Source of the DNA: Nocardiopsis endophytica
GTDB lineage: Bacteria > Actinomycetota > Actinomycetes > Streptosporangiales > Streptosporangiaceae
DNA length: 64,000 nucleotides
Reading direction: 5' to 3'
NCBI RefSeq assembly: GCF_027706725.1
Contig: NZ_JAQFWQ010000013.1
Location: forward strand, 1-64,000
Shown one piece after another: positions 37,132 to 45,658 of this stretch. The first letter of the stretch is position 1. The number at the start of each line of letters is the position of its first letter. The notes beneath the pieces were generated by a model, which was not told where the DNA came from, ran no database searches, and was given only the letters and a program-made list of their open reading frames with translations. Position numbers and translations under genes: made by a program.

Positions 37132-37605
37132 TTGGAGTGGCCACCGGCTGTCGAGGCGATTTTTGTCGCGCTGTCGGAGATGGCTGATCTCGATCCCGAT
37201 CGAACGGTGATCATCCCCAGCGATTACGAGGACGAGCAGGTTGGGTCTGACACTGCACGAGCTGTCCTTCGGATCCTCTGGCAGCGAGCACTTGGTGGGG
37301 GAACCTGCGTTCACGCGGGCATGGTTAACTACAGCCCGTTCAGCAGGAGGGAAGATCCCTTTCGGCATGGAACCCTTCTCCTGATGCCCCAGGGCCGCAT
37401 TCTCGATCCCAGCGCCCTACACGAATTTGCCCGCGGTCGGGAGTACGCCCGTGCCCGAGTGGCCGTCGCGCTGCGCTCGCCCGAGGCCCGCCTGTCGGTG
37501 CCGGCCGCCGCGCTCGGGGAAGCTCTCGGTCGACTGCCCTTGGCGGGCCGGGAGCAGCTGCACCGGCTGCTGTCTCAGAACGGGGCGTGGTCCTGGACGA
37601 GCTGA
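37132..37605 (+). CDS. Hypothetical protein next to Abi_C
   Basis: 157 aa, unrecognised. TTG start with AAGGGGAAGG 10 nt upstream, 21 bp after the Abi_C stop, so likely co-transcribed. An acidic first half (IPSDYEDEQVGSDTARAVLRI) is followed by HGTLLLMPQGRILDPSALHEFARG and a helical tail. No motif found. It could be an accessory of the defence gene. 37606-37792 holds no gene I can support. Confidence 0.55.
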   Translation: MEWPPAVEAIFVALSEMADLDPDRTVIIPSDYEDEQVGSDTARAVLRILWQRALGGGTCVHAGMVNYSPFSRREDPFRHGTLLLMPQGRILDPSALHEFARGREYARARVAVALRSPEARLSVPAAALGEALGRLPLAGREQLHRLLSQNGAWSWTS

Positions 37606-37792
37606 ACCTGGAGACCACCAGGCGGGTCGGGCAGGCTGGCGAACGCGCGGTCCCACACGCCCGACCTCGACCTGGTGACGGCTCACGTGGCCTTCGTCGC
37701 CCGGGTGCGGCTATGGCCGGTGTTGACCAGTAGCCCGCAGACGCTGCTGCGCTTGGACGCGGCCTTGGACGTCGACACCCTTCCTTGAGTGC

Positions 37793-39034
37793 TCACCGCC
37801 GCTTGCGGAACAGCCGTTTTCTGGCATATGGCGCGTGCTCTGCCAGCGCCCGCTTCTCGGCCTCCCGCTGCTGGGCCTGGAGCTTGCGGTGGAGCTCGGC
37901 GTTGTCCTCGTGCGCGGCGGCCAACATGGTCTTGGCCAGATCCTTCTCCTTCCGCAGCTCGGCCAGCTCACGGTTCTGTTCAGTGATCGTGTGTTGCATG
38001 GCGGCCTGGGTGGCTTTGTGCTCCTCTACCGGGTCCGGCTTCGGGCCGGGATCGGGTTCAGGGGCAGGCTCATCCACAAGGCGGGCGTTGAACCGCCCCC
38101 GCTTCCTCCAGCCCGCACCGAGCGGCTTGAAGATCTCCGCCCCCGGTCCGTGGGTACGCAGCTCTTCCAGCGTGGTGACTCCTGCTCTGAAGGAGTTGTG
38201 GTCGAAGGAGACCGGCACTGGGGCCGTGCGCACCTGGAGCTGTCGGATGCGGGAGCGCAGTTTCTCCTCCGGCTGGCCGGCCAGGATCACCAGCAGAGCG
38301 GGAAACCAGGTGTAGCGTTCCGACCACGCCAGCTCCGGTAGCTCACGGGTCGTGGTCCGGAGCTTCTTGAGGTCCTTGTGGTCGGCGCCGGGCCGATAGC
38401 GGTAGTAGCGCCCGTAGGCCGTGACCTTGCTTGCCAGGCGCTGGACCGACTCGGTACCGCGGTCGATCTCCAAGAAGGCGTGGAAGTGCCAGTTGCTGTT
38501 CTTGTGCTTCTGGGGCAGGACCGCGTCGATGACGGCGTCGCTGATGATGTGGGTCTCGTTGAAGCTGCGCCTGGGGCGCTGCCCGTCCCTGATGCGGTGG
38601 GCGACTTCCGGGGTCCAGTCCCACGGGGTCATCGCGATCCGGTTACTGCGGGCGTGCTCCAAGAAGCAGAGGCCCGCTTCGACGACGTCCAGGGTGTGGC
38701 GCTGGAGCGGCCCTTGGGCACGCTTGAGGTCCATCCGGTAGGGACGTTCCTGGACTCCGCCGTGCTGCTGGGCAATGTCGGTGCCGGCCGCGGTGGCGAA
38801 CCAGACCGAGTCCCCACCGCTGGGTCGGTGCACGCGGTCGGCGAGCCCGGCGTCACGCAGTCCTGCAAGAGCCTTGCGGAGGTACTGCTGCGTAGAAGTG
38901 GCGGGCCGGAGCATGCGCTGGAGCTGGGAGGTGAGAACCAGTCGGTGGTGGGACAGAGCGAGGAGGGCACTCTGTTGGAGGGGCGTCAGGCGGAACGAGG
39001 GGGCTGTGGAGGCCGAGCGCGATCGGGATGCCAT
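37793..39034 (-). CDS. Replication-relaxation family protein
   Basis: 413 aa. N-terminal winged-helix (LTPLQQSALLALSHHRLVLTSQLQRML, about 17-43) then the Replic_Relax core with WDWTPEVAHRI, AVIDAVLPQ, HFHAFLEIDRGTESVQRLASKV and YGRYYRYRP. The last 100 residues are a Pro-rich linker and a coiled coil (TITEQNRELAELRKEKDLA) ending in a basic tail. This family is associated with plasmid replication and DNA relaxation in actinobacterial plasmids and AICEs. ATG at 39034. The gene points away from the 640-bp non-coding region that may hold an origin. Confidence 0.9.
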   Translation of the reverse strand: MASRSRSASTAPSFRLTPLQQSALLALSHHRLVLTSQLQRMLRPATSTQQYLRKALAGLRDAGLADRVHRPSGGDSVWFATAAGTDIAQQHGGVQERPYRMDLKRAQGPLQRHTLDVVEAGLCFLEHARSNRIAMTPWDWTPEVAHRIRDGQRPRRSFNETHIISDAVIDAVLPQKHKNSNWHFHAFLEIDRGTESVQRLASKVTAYGRYYRYRPGADHKDLKKLRTTTRELPELAWSERYTWFPALLVILAGQPEEKLRSRIRQLQVRTAPVPVSFDHNSFRAGVTTLEELRTHGPGAEIFKPLGAGWRKRGRFNARLVDEPAPEPDPGPKPDPVEEHKATQAAMQHTITEQNRELAELRKEKDLAKTMLAAAHEDNAELHRKLQAQQREAEKRALAEHAPYARKRLFRKRR

Positions 39035-39128
39035 GGGGTCTCTCCGGTTACCAGTACTGGTCTGATGCAGCGGCCAGCCGGGGCGAGGACGGCGAAGTGC
39101 CTCAGCGGGAGCGAGGAGGACAGGGGAT

Positions 39129-39163
39129 CATCTCTTCTTCTCTCTATGAGAGAAGAAGAGATG
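39129..39163. repeat. Perfect 16-bp purine/pyrimidine inverted repeat
   Basis: CATCTCTTCTTCTCTC (39129-39144) pairs perfectly with GAGAGAAGAAGAGATG (39148-39163) around loop TAT. One arm is nearly pure pyrimidine and the other purine, which is rare in DNA this GC-rich. It lies about 95 bp upstream of the replication-relaxation gene. Confidence 0.9.
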
Positions 39164-39676
39164 TCGGCGCCCGCCGCGGCGGGCGCTTGCGCTGCCCTGG
39201 CGGCGATCCCGTTCCCTACCCATCCGATCGCAACGCGCCACCATGCGCACGTTGCTGCGCGCCCCTGTGCGCGCCGGTCTGCGCAACATGGCGCGTAGAC
39301 CTCTCTTCGGCCAGCCCTGACGTCCCTTCGGCTGCTCCTTGAATAACGCCGGTGCACCGTCGGCATGTGACAGCGGGGCTCGAATCGCCCTCTGCTGGCA
39401 GTGTGTGCCGCCTGGCACGAACGGGATGCACCCTCGCCCACCTTGTGGCGTTATGCGTTCGTGGCAAACGGAAGCCGAGGGCGGCCACTCCCTCGAGGGT
39501 GCCCGCACAAACCGCAGAACCCGCAATAGCCACGTTGCCGCTGTTCAGGTGCCCTCAAGCCGGAGCGCGCAGAAACGCCGCAGAAAGCCAGCGTGCTCGC
39601 GCAAAAAGCGGCGGCTGGGCGCTCGCGCGCCCCTGGGCCCTCCCTTGTGGCAGCGACGAACGGAGAGGATGAGGAC
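39164..39676. other. Non-coding region, possible replication or transfer origin
   Basis: No convincing gene. It holds interleaved inverted arms (ACGCGCCA at 39235 and TGGCGCGT at 39290; GTTGC with GCAAC inside) and three CGCAGAA motifs (about 39514-39580), the reverse of the TTCTGCG motifs right of the next gene. Structure-rich DNA beside a replication-relaxation gene suggests an origin; this is inference. Confidence 0.4.
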
Positions 39677-39946
39677 ATGGACACCCACGACACCCACCGC
39701 GTGATCGCGCACACCAGTACCGAGGCGAGCGCGGTGGCACTGGTCGAGTGGCTCGGCCAGGCAGGCCTGGACGACGCCTACGCGTCTCACCACCCGGCGA
39801 CCGGGTGGCGGGCCACGGCCCGCACGGGTAATGGCGACCTGGCTTGGGCCGCAGCCCAAGCCATGCTCAGCTCTCGGGGAGTGACTGGCACCAGCGCCGT
39901 GCGGGAGGACCAGCCGGACACCGGCCCCAGCACCCCCGATCACTAG
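39677..39946 (+). CDS. Hypothetical small protein
   Basis: 89 aa; ATG behind GAGAGGATGAGG. It starts MDTHDTHRVIAHTSTEASAVALVEWLGQAGLDD and has a mixed alpha/beta look with an acidic tail. The TSTEASAVALVEWL helix and TGWRATARTGNGD strand suggest a small folded domain, but I do not recognise it. Confidence 0.6.
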   Translation: MDTHDTHRVIAHTSTEASAVALVEWLGQAGLDDAYASHHPATGWRATARTGNGDLAWAAAQAMLSSRGVTGTSAVREDQPDTGPSTPDH

Positions 39947-40021
39947 AGCCGCTCCGCCTCCTCGCCGTAGCCCCGCCCCCCTGGGGGCCTTTTTGCGTGG
40001 TCGCCCGGGGATTTTGCGGAC

Positions 40022-40177
40022 TTCTGCGCTTCCTGCCAAGGGGTGGCGTCTGCGCTGCTAACAGACCCGCACGGCGGATTCTGCGCCTTCTGCGGTTTCT
40101 GCGGGTGGGGACGGTTGTGGCCGTTGCCCCCGTCGTCGGGCCAATCCGCCCCGACATGGAGATCGACACATTCTGCG
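40022..40177 (+). repeat. TTCTGCG iterons in a non-coding gap
   Basis: TTCTGCG begins at 40022, 40079, 40088, 40097 and 40171; the three central copies are 9 bp apart. CGCAGAA copies occur left of the neighbouring gene too. The gap 39947-40332 has no supported gene and also carries one copy of a direct repeat (40119-40158). Short iterated motifs near a replication gene could bind a replication or partition protein. Confidence 0.5.
40119..40158. repeat. Direct repeat, copy A
   Basis: GGCCGTTGCCCC then GTCGTCGGGCCAATCCGCC and CCGACATG. The same blocks with one substitution and a short indel occur at 40877-40921. The two copies flank the minus-strand gene at 40333-40746. Confidence 0.75.
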
Positions 40178-40332
40178 GGGTGGAGCTGTTACACCGACGC
40201 GGGGTGGGCGTCGAGGCGCCCGCCCGACGCCGTCAGAAGACCAACGTTTGTTGAAGCCGCCGGCCGAACAAGCAGCGCGCGTTCGCCGCCCCCGGGCAGC
40301 AGGGCACGAGCCTGCTCTGAGGGATGCTGGCC

Positions 40333-40746
40333 TCACACGCGTCTGCGGCCAGCGGCGGCCTGCACGATCCGGGCCGCCTCGACCGCCGACGGCGCCACGG
40401 CCAGGGCTTTGACCAGCACCGCCCGCTCGTCCCAGCGCAGGCCGCACAGCACCACAGGCCCGGCCTCCAGGCGCTCCAGCAGCCCCTGGGGGTCTTCCTC
40501 GGCGTCGGACGCCCGTAGGCGGGGCGCCCCGCTCAGGGCTTCGGCGCCGAGGGGGCCGCGCGGCGGGAGCGGCACGACCGCGGCCGTCGGCAGCACCGCG
40601 TCGGCGGACACGATCGGCGTGATTGCCCCGCGCAGGGACGCGGCGTTGGCGACCAGCGGCAGGGTTCCGGTGATGTTGCGGACCTGGAGCAGGTCGCGGT
40701 GGGCCAGCATCAGCGCTGACAGGCGGACGACGTCAGACTCGGGCAT
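40333..40746 (-). CDS. Hypothetical protein
   Basis: 137 aa; ATG behind AAGGAG. It starts MPESDVVRLSALMLAHRDLL and has hydrophobic strands (GTLPLVANAASLRGAITPIV) and a Leu-rich middle (GLLERLEAGPVVLCGLRW). Unrecognised. It is flanked by two copies of a direct repeat about 760 bp apart and lies next to an HTH gene reading the other way. Confidence 0.6.
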   Translation of the reverse strand: MPESDVVRLSALMLAHRDLLQVRNITGTLPLVANAASLRGAITPIVSADAVLPTAAVVPLPPRGPLGAEALSGAPRLRASDAEEDPQGLLERLEAGPVVLCGLRWDERAVLVKALAVAPSAVEAARIVQAAAGRRRV

Positions 40747-40876
40747 GGGGCACTCCTTGGTGGTCAGGAATGTTGGAGTGCCCAGCTTGCGACCGTATGC
40801 CCAGGTGAGAGCATCCGGGGTCGAGTGAGTGCGGGATCGCCTGCGGCGCAGGGGATGCAGTGGAGGCATGTGCCCC

Positions 40877-40921
40877 GGCCGTTGCCCGCTCCCTGTCGTC
40901 GGGCCGATCCGCCCCGACATG
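40877..40921. repeat. Direct repeat, copy B
   Basis: GGCCGTTGCCC (40877-40887), then GTCGTCGGGCCGATCCGCC and CCGACATG. It matches copy A at 40119-40158 and lies in the divergent gap between the hypothetical gene and the HTH gene, so it may be a promoter/operator duplicate. Confidence 0.75.
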
Positions 40922-40973
40922 AAGAAGCTCCGCTCTAGGCTGAACAGTGCGACCTGATCAGGAGAGCGGAGCC

Positions 40974-42146
40974 ATGTCCGATCCTACCCCGCCCCCGTTC
41001 GGCCAAGCCGTCCGCGCACTACTCAAAGAACGCCGCATGTCCGTGCGCGAGCTCGCTCGCCGCACCAACTTCGACCACGGCTACCTCTCGCGCGTCCTGT
41101 CCGGCAAACAGCCCGTCACCCGGGCGATGGCCGAGCAGATCGACCACGCGCTTCATGCCGACGGCGCCCTTGCCGCCCGAGCCAGCGCGCCCCCGCCCCG
41201 CCCCGGGGGCGAGGTCGGCGACATGCTCGCCTTCGCCCGAGCCGCAGGCGCCAGCGACGTCGGTTCAGGCACCGTGGAGATGGTGGCCGCGGCCGTCGAC
41301 GAGCTGTGCTGCGCCTACCCCACCACACCCGGGCCGGTCCTGCGCGACCAGGCCAAGGGCCTCATGCGCGAAGTGCTGGACCTGCTGGAGCGCCGCAGCA
41401 CGCTCGCCGAACACCGCGCCCTGCTCGTGGCCGGCGGATGGCTGGCCACCCTGCTCGGCTCGGTCTACTTCGACTGCGGCGACAACACCGCCTCCGAGGC
41501 CGCCCGGCGCCTGGCCCGCCAGTTCGGCGAGCAGGCCGACCACGGCGAGATCATCGGCTGGACACATGAGCTCTCGGCCTGGAGCGCACTGAGCTGTGGC
41601 CGCTTCCAGGCCGTCGTCGACGAGGCCGAGGCGGGCCGCGCCCGCGCGGGTGCCTCGCACGCGGGCGTTCAGCTGACCATCCAGGAGGCCAAGGCCCGCG
41701 CTCGCATGGGCGACTCCGCCTCCCACACGGTGCTGCAGCAGGCCGAGGCGATGCTGCGGGACCTACCGGCCGTCGAGCGGCCCGAGCACCACTTCCGCAT
41801 CGACCCCGACAAGCTCACCAGCCACGGCGCCACCGCCTACACCTGGCTCGGCTGGAACGACACCGCCGAGGAGTTCGCCCGCGAGATGGCCGAGCGCTAC
41901 GGCCCCGGCGGCGCCGAGTACCGGCCGATGCGCCTGGCCACCGCCAACATCAACCTCGGCGTCCTCGCGGCCCGCCGCGGCGACCTGGACGAAGCTGTCG
42001 CCTTGGGTTCGGCGGCTCTGGAAGGCGAACGCCGCTCCGGCGCCCTGCCCTCCTGGGCGCGCTTCCTTCTCGACGAACTGGCGGCCCGATACCCCAGCGA
42101 GCGGCGCGTGACCGACTACCGCGAGCGGCTCTCGCTCGAGTGGTGA
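40974..42146 (+). CDS. HTH (XRE) regulator with helical repeat domain
   Basis: 390 aa. HTH at about 15-60: RRMSVRELARRTNFDHGYLSRVLSGKQPV. The rest is helical with TPR-like features (GWLATLLGSVYFDCGDNTASEAARRLARQF, ARRGDLDEAVALGSAALEGERRSGALPSW). This architecture is widespread in actinomycetes and their mobile elements as a regulator of unknown signal. ATG at 40974 with AGGAGAGCGGA upstream. Confidence 0.85.
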   Translation: MSDPTPPPFGQAVRALLKERRMSVRELARRTNFDHGYLSRVLSGKQPVTRAMAEQIDHALHADGALAARASAPPPRPGGEVGDMLAFARAAGASDVGSGTVEMVAAAVDELCCAYPTTPGPVLRDQAKGLMREVLDLLERRSTLAEHRALLVAGGWLATLLGSVYFDCGDNTASEAARRLARQFGEQADHGEIIGWTHELSAWSALSCGRFQAVVDEAEAGRARAGASHAGVQLTIQEAKARARMGDSASHTVLQQAEAMLRDLPAVERPEHHFRIDPDKLTSHGATAYTWLGWNDTAEEFAREMAERYGPGGAEYRPMRLATANINLGVLAARRGDLDEAVALGSAALEGERRSGALPSWARFLLDELAARYPSERRVTDYRERLSLEW

Positions 42147-42215
42147 CTGGTGCTTGTTCGGCAGGCACCACCAGTCGTCTCCCGGGAGAGCTTCAGACGT
42201 TTCTAGCCTCCCGTT

Positions 42216-42497
42216 ATGGACACGACGACCTGCGACGACAACCTCCGGGACGCAAAGGACGCCCGCGATCAGGAACTGCTGAACCAGCTCAATGCGGCCT
42301 ACCACGGCCGGTGGCGGATCTGGCGTTCGGTCGGCGAGGACGGGGCGCCGGCCGCCTGGGTGGCCACGAACATCGGCGTCACCGACGCCGCCCCGACCCT
42401 TCACGCCACCACCCCGGAACGACTCCAAGCCGAGCTCGAGTCTCCCCCGGCGCGATGCGCGCGCCGCTTCTCCGGCCTCGGCGGGGTGCACGAATGA
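42216..42497 (+). CDS. Hypothetical small protein
   Basis: 93 aa, unrecognised; starts MDTTTCDDNLRDAKDARDQELL. A HGRWRIWRSVGEDGAPAAWVATN strand pair, with conserved-looking W residues, is of a type common next to such HTH regulators. Its ATGA overlap with the next gene indicates coupling. Confidence 0.65.
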   Translation: MDTTTCDDNLRDAKDARDQELLNQLNAAYHGRWRIWRSVGEDGAPAAWVATNIGVTDAAPTLHATTPERLQAELESPPARCARRFSGLGGVHE

Positions 42498-42904
42498 TGG
42501 GGCCGGCCGAGGCGTTCGCGCGCCTGGACGAGCTGAAGGCCGTACACGGACACGCCTGGACCCTGTCCACCGAGCTGACCGGCCGTGAACAACGGCGCCG
42601 CTGGATCGCCGAGCGCGCCGGCCAATCCGGAGCGCAGACCGTCCGTGCGAAGACCGTGGACGAGCTGGCAGAGGCGCTTCGTTTCCACACGGCGCTCGAC
42701 CTGGTCCGCGAGTCCCACGGCGACGTCTGGGAGGTGAGTTGCGAGCTCCGCGACGAAGGAGTCCCGCGCTGGGCGTGGGCTCACCGCCGCACCCGGATAT
42801 CTCGTCCTGGTGCCTGGAACGTGGTCCGTGCCCCGTCGCCCGAGGGACTCGGAGAACGGATGGCCGAAGCAGCGCTCCGGGAACGCCCGGACTCCGTCGT
42901 CTAG
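42494..42904 (+). CDS. Hypothetical protein
   Basis: 136 aa, unrecognised. It contains two similar segments, GHAWTLSTELTGREQRRRWIAER and GDVWEVSCELRDEGVPRWAWAHR, each followed by a strand, so it may be a duplicated small domain. Starts by ATGA overlap inside the previous stop. The stop overlaps the 3' end of the convergent membrane gene by 4 bp. Confidence 0.65.
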   Translation: MMGPAEAFARLDELKAVHGHAWTLSTELTGREQRRRWIAERAGQSGAQTVRAKTVDELAEALRFHTALDLVRESHGDVWEVSCELRDEGVPRWAWAHRRTRISRPGAWNVVRAPSPEGLGERMAEAALRERPDSVV

Positions 42905-43413
42905 TACTCGGACAACTCCTCGCCGGGCTCCCACTCCCGCCAGGCCGCGTACTGAGTGACCAGCGAGAAGACCGCGGCTCCGACCGCACCAAGCGCCATG
43001 TACCCCAGCACCTGGCCGACCGAGGCGAAGGAGAGCTCCAGATCAGTCCGCCCTGTCCATCCCAACCAGAGGAACAGGCCGCCCACCGCGAATGCCACGG
43101 TCAAGGGCCACCCCACTCCGATGCGCACGTAGTCGAGGAACGGAGGCTGACCTTCGCTGACGCTAAAACCACCGAGGTATCGCCCAAGCCGATTGCCCTG
43201 CGTCTTCGTCCGCACGGTCCCGGACTCGCGCGCCGGGTGGCCGGAGACGCTGACGCCGGTCGGGACCACCTCACCGAGGTGCCACTCGACGTACTCGGCG
43301 ATGCGTTCGCAGAACGCCTTGTCGGTGTCCTCCAGCTCGGAGTCGAGGGTGACGACCAGCGGCGGGACCTCCACCGAGAAGCCAGAGAAGTCGACCTGAC
43401 GGTGAAAGCGCAC
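42901..43413 (-). CDS. Hypothetical membrane protein
   Basis: 170 aa. A soluble N-terminal half (VDFSGFSVEVPPLVVTLDS, then a Glu-rich helix) is followed by two transmembrane helices (GWPLTVAFAVGGLFLWLGW and GQVLGYMALGAVGAAVFSLV). GTG at 43413 has GGGAGGGG upstream. Function unknown. Confidence 0.6.
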   Translation of the reverse strand: MRFHRQVDFSGFSVEVPPLVVTLDSELEDTDKAFCERIAEYVEWHLGEVVPTGVSVSGHPARESGTVRTKTQGNRLGRYLGGFSVSEGQPPFLDYVRIGVGWPLTVAFAVGGLFLWLGWTGRTDLELSFASVGQVLGYMALGAVGAAVFSLVTQYAAWREWEPGEELSEY

Positions 43414-43508
43414 TGCCCCTCCCTCTCCCTGCGATCCTCCAGAAATGTAGTCCGCGAGGCACGCCACGTCACTAGGACCGGGGCCCTTCTCGACAACGTC
43501 TCCGAACC

Positions 43509-43525
43509 TAGACTGGTGCGCACCA
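43509..43525 (+). promoter_or_regulatory. Palindrome upstream of the GntR-Nudix operon
   Basis: TGGTGCGCACCA (43514-43525) is a perfect 12-bp palindrome 28 bp before the GntR gene, touching a possible -10 TAGACT (43509-43514). It may be the autoregulatory operator of the GntR protein. Confidence 0.5.
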
Positions 43526-43552
43526 CTTGAAGCGTGAGCCAGAGGGCGGTGG

Positions 43553-43780
43553 ATGGGCGAGAAGACCGACCGAGTCGAGCGTTCGATCCGGAACCTGATC
43601 ACCTCGGGCGACCTGGGGCCGGGAGGCCGGCTCCCGTCCGAGCGGGCCCTGGCCCAGGACCTCGAAGCGGGGCGCACGACCATCCGCCTGGTCCTGATGC
43701 GCCTGACGACTGAAGGAGTCATCCGCAGCGAGCACGGCCGCGGATACTTCGTGAACTCCGAGAGCGGTGAGACCGAGTGA
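43553..43780 (+). CDS. Minimal GntR repressor (DNA-binding domain only), KorSA-like
   Basis: 75 aa, just a winged helix: [30 protein letters not shown] and [28 protein letters not shown]. It lacks any effector domain. pSAM2 KorSA is also a GntR protein controlling transfer and encoded near the Nudix gene pif. The stop overlaps the Nudix start (GTGA), which supports a shared role. Confidence 0.85.
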   Translation: MGEKTDRVERSIRNLITSGDLGPGGRLPSERALAQDLEAGRTTIRLVLMRLTTEGVIRSEHGRGYFVNSESGETE

Positions 43781-44361
43781 CCGAACCCGACAAGGACCTT
43801 CCCCAGTGGAAGATCCACGGCGAGCGGGTCATCTACGACAACAAGTGGGTCCAGCTCACGCTGATGGACATCGAGCCGCCGGGCACCCCGCGCTTCGAGC
43901 ACCACGTCGTGCGTCTGCACCATGTGGCGATCGCGGCGGTGGTCGACGACCAGGACCGCGTCCTCATGCTCCGGCGGTACCGCTTCGTCCCGGACAAGTG
44001 GGGCTGGGAGCTTCCCGGCGGCATCATCGATCCCGGCGAGGACCCGGCCGGCGCCGCCGCCCGCGAGGTCGAGGAGGAGACCGGCTGGCGGCCGACCGCG
44101 GGCCTCAAGCACCTCACGACCTTTCAGCCGATGGTCGGCATGGTCGACTCCCCTCACGACGTCCTGGTCGGGCGCGGAGCCGAACGCGTCTCCGACGCTC
44201 CCACCGACGGCGAGGAGGCCGGGACCGTCGCGTGGATCCCGCTCGACGACGTCCCCGGCCTGATCGAACGGGACCAGGTGCTCGGCTCCGGCACCCTCGT
44301 CGGTCTCCTCCAGATCATGGCCATGGGAATCCCTGGCGAGGCGGTCACAGAAGGCCGTTGA
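43777..44361 (+). CDS. Nudix hydrolase, Pif-like
   Basis: 194 aa. Nudix box [24 protein letters not shown] (about 87-110) agrees with GX5EX7REUXEEXGU. ADP-sugar-type core: [20 protein letters not shown] and WELPGG. In the AICE pSAM2 the Nudix protein Pif blocks redundant transfer between cells that already carry the element; co-transcription with a GntR gene suggests the same here. This is an inference; it could be an ordinary ADP-ribose hydrolase. The last 17 bp overlap the convergent HTH gene. Confidence 0.88.
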   Translation: MTEPDKDLPQWKIHGERVIYDNKWVQLTLMDIEPPGTPRFEHHVVRLHHVAIAAVVDDQDRVLMLRRYRFVPDKWGWELPGGIIDPGEDPAGAAAREVEEETGWRPTAGLKHLTTFQPMVGMVDSPHDVLVGRGAERVSDAPTDGEEAGTVAWIPLDDVPGLIERDQVLGSGTLVGLLQIMAMGIPGEAVTEGR

Positions 44362-45472
44362 GCTGGTCGATCCGCCTGCGGTGGCGGACCGATCCCGTGC
44401 GGTTGGCCAGCAGCCGGGCCTTCTGCAGCTGCGTCATGGCCTCCGCATACTCCTTCCGCACGAGGTGGGCGTGAGCGAGGTTGCTCCTCACGCCCGCCTC
44501 CGCTCGCGTGAAGGTCGGGTCCATGCTCTCCAAAACGCCGTAGAGGTCCGTGACCGCCTGGTCGTCCCCGAGCAGCGCGAGCGAGTTCCCCCGCCAGCGC
44601 GTCAGGTGGTCCGAGGTCAGGAAGATGCTCGGCATATCGGGGTCGCGCAGCAGGTCGTCCGTTGGCATCACGCCGTCCGCCTGCGCGAGTCGTTCGTGAC
44701 ATGCGGCGACGTCACCGTTCAGCGCTTGGAACTCGGCTTCCGCCGCGAGCAACCACGCCATGAGCCGCGGTGACACCCTGCCCTCGGCCTGGCGCACCGC
44801 CTCCTGTACGAGCTGGAGGGCGACTTCCGGCTTCCCCGAGTCCGCGAGGACGTAGGCCTGCTCCCCCATTGCGTGCACGAGGAACTTCGGCTGTTCGGCC
44901 TCGCGGGCGGAGGTCTTGGCGAGCTCATAGTGCCGCCACGCCCGTTCGATGGCCCCGACGTCGAGCGCCTGCCAGGCAGCAAGCGAAGAGGCCCCGGCCA
45001 GGGCTTCAGCGATCGGGCGGCGATCCTGAGGAAGCACGGCGAAGGTCAGCGCCTCATTGAGCGTCTTGATGTGCGCTCCCATTTGGTCGACCAGCTGGGC
45101 GGCACCCATCTGCCGGTCGACGGTCCTCAGCAGCTCGGTCTGGCTGTTGAGCGTCTCCACCACCGTCTTCCCGACGGTCTGAGCGCTTTCGAGGCGTTCG
45201 ACCAGTTCGTCGTAGCCGTCGACCGCGGCCCTCCTCGGCGCCGACTCGGGGAACAGCTCATCGTCGGTCATCCCGAGAACGGCGCGAAGGATCTCCTTGT
45301 ACGGGGAGGAGACTGAGCGACGTCCGTTCTCCCACTCGGAGACGTAGACCTTGAGGCTGCTCTTCGAGGCCACAGCCAGCGCCTTCGACGCGGCGCGCTG
45401 TTGGATCTCCTTGATCAGGCGTTCCTGGGACCACCCTCGGGCTTTGCGCGCGTTCCGAATCCGCTCGCTCAC
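44345..45472 (-). CDS. HTH (XRE) regulator with TPR-like domain
   Basis: 375 aa; GTG start. HTH about 1-60 ([47 protein letters not shown]). Helical repeats follow ([69 protein letters not shown]). Related regulators occur in many actinomycete elements. A perfect inverted repeat (45535-45558) sits upstream. Confidence 0.87.
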   Translation of the reverse strand: MSERIRNARKARGWSQERLIKEIQQRAASKALAVASKSSLKVYVSEWENGRRSVSSPYKEILRAVLGMTDDELFPESAPRRAAVDGYDELVERLESAQTVGKTVVETLNSQTELLRTVDRQMGAAQLVDQMGAHIKTLNEALTFAVLPQDRRPIAEALAGASSLAAWQALDVGAIERAWRHYELAKTSAREAEQPKFLVHAMGEQAYVLADSGKPEVALQLVQEAVRQAEGRVSPRLMAWLLAAEAEFQALNGDVAACHERLAQADGVMPTDDLLRDPDMPSIFLTSDHLTRWRGNSLALLGDDQAVTDLYGVLESMDPTFTRAEAGVRSNLAHAHLVRKEYAEAMTQLQKARLLANRTGSVRHRRRIDQLNGLL

Positions 45473-45534
45473 TCCACACAGCCCTCCGTCGCTCGCGCCC
45501 CGACCACCGCTTGGACGTTATTGCAGGTGAAAGC

Positions 45535-45558
45535 GGGTTAACTGTCGCCGGTTAACCC
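45535..45558. promoter_or_regulatory. Inverted repeat upstream of the XRE/TPR gene
   Basis: GGGTTAAC (45535-45542) and GTTAACCC (45551-45558) form a perfect 8-bp inverted repeat with an 8-bp spacer, 63 bp before the HTH start. Likely operator for the HTH protein or for a gene reading right. Confidence 0.6.
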
Positions 45559-45658
45559 CTGTTGGCTTTCGGTCCGACTGTTTCGCAGCACATCCTAGGA
45601 CCGTCTCACCGAGCAGTTCCGAGCAGCACCAGGCACCAGTGCACACGAGGAGGTGACC

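Noticed and set aside
37606-37792. Possible remnant gene between the hypothetical and replication-relaxation genes
   Set aside because: Frames are short and show no similarity I can name.
39370-39400. T-arm-like sequence, possible tRNA fragment
   Set aside because: The ATTCGAGCC loop looks tRNA-like, but the flanking stem does not pair and no acceptor or anticodon arm can be built.
41763-42992. 409-codon minus-strand frame
   Set aside because: Antisense to the XRE gene and two small genes with clear ribosome sites; no motif.
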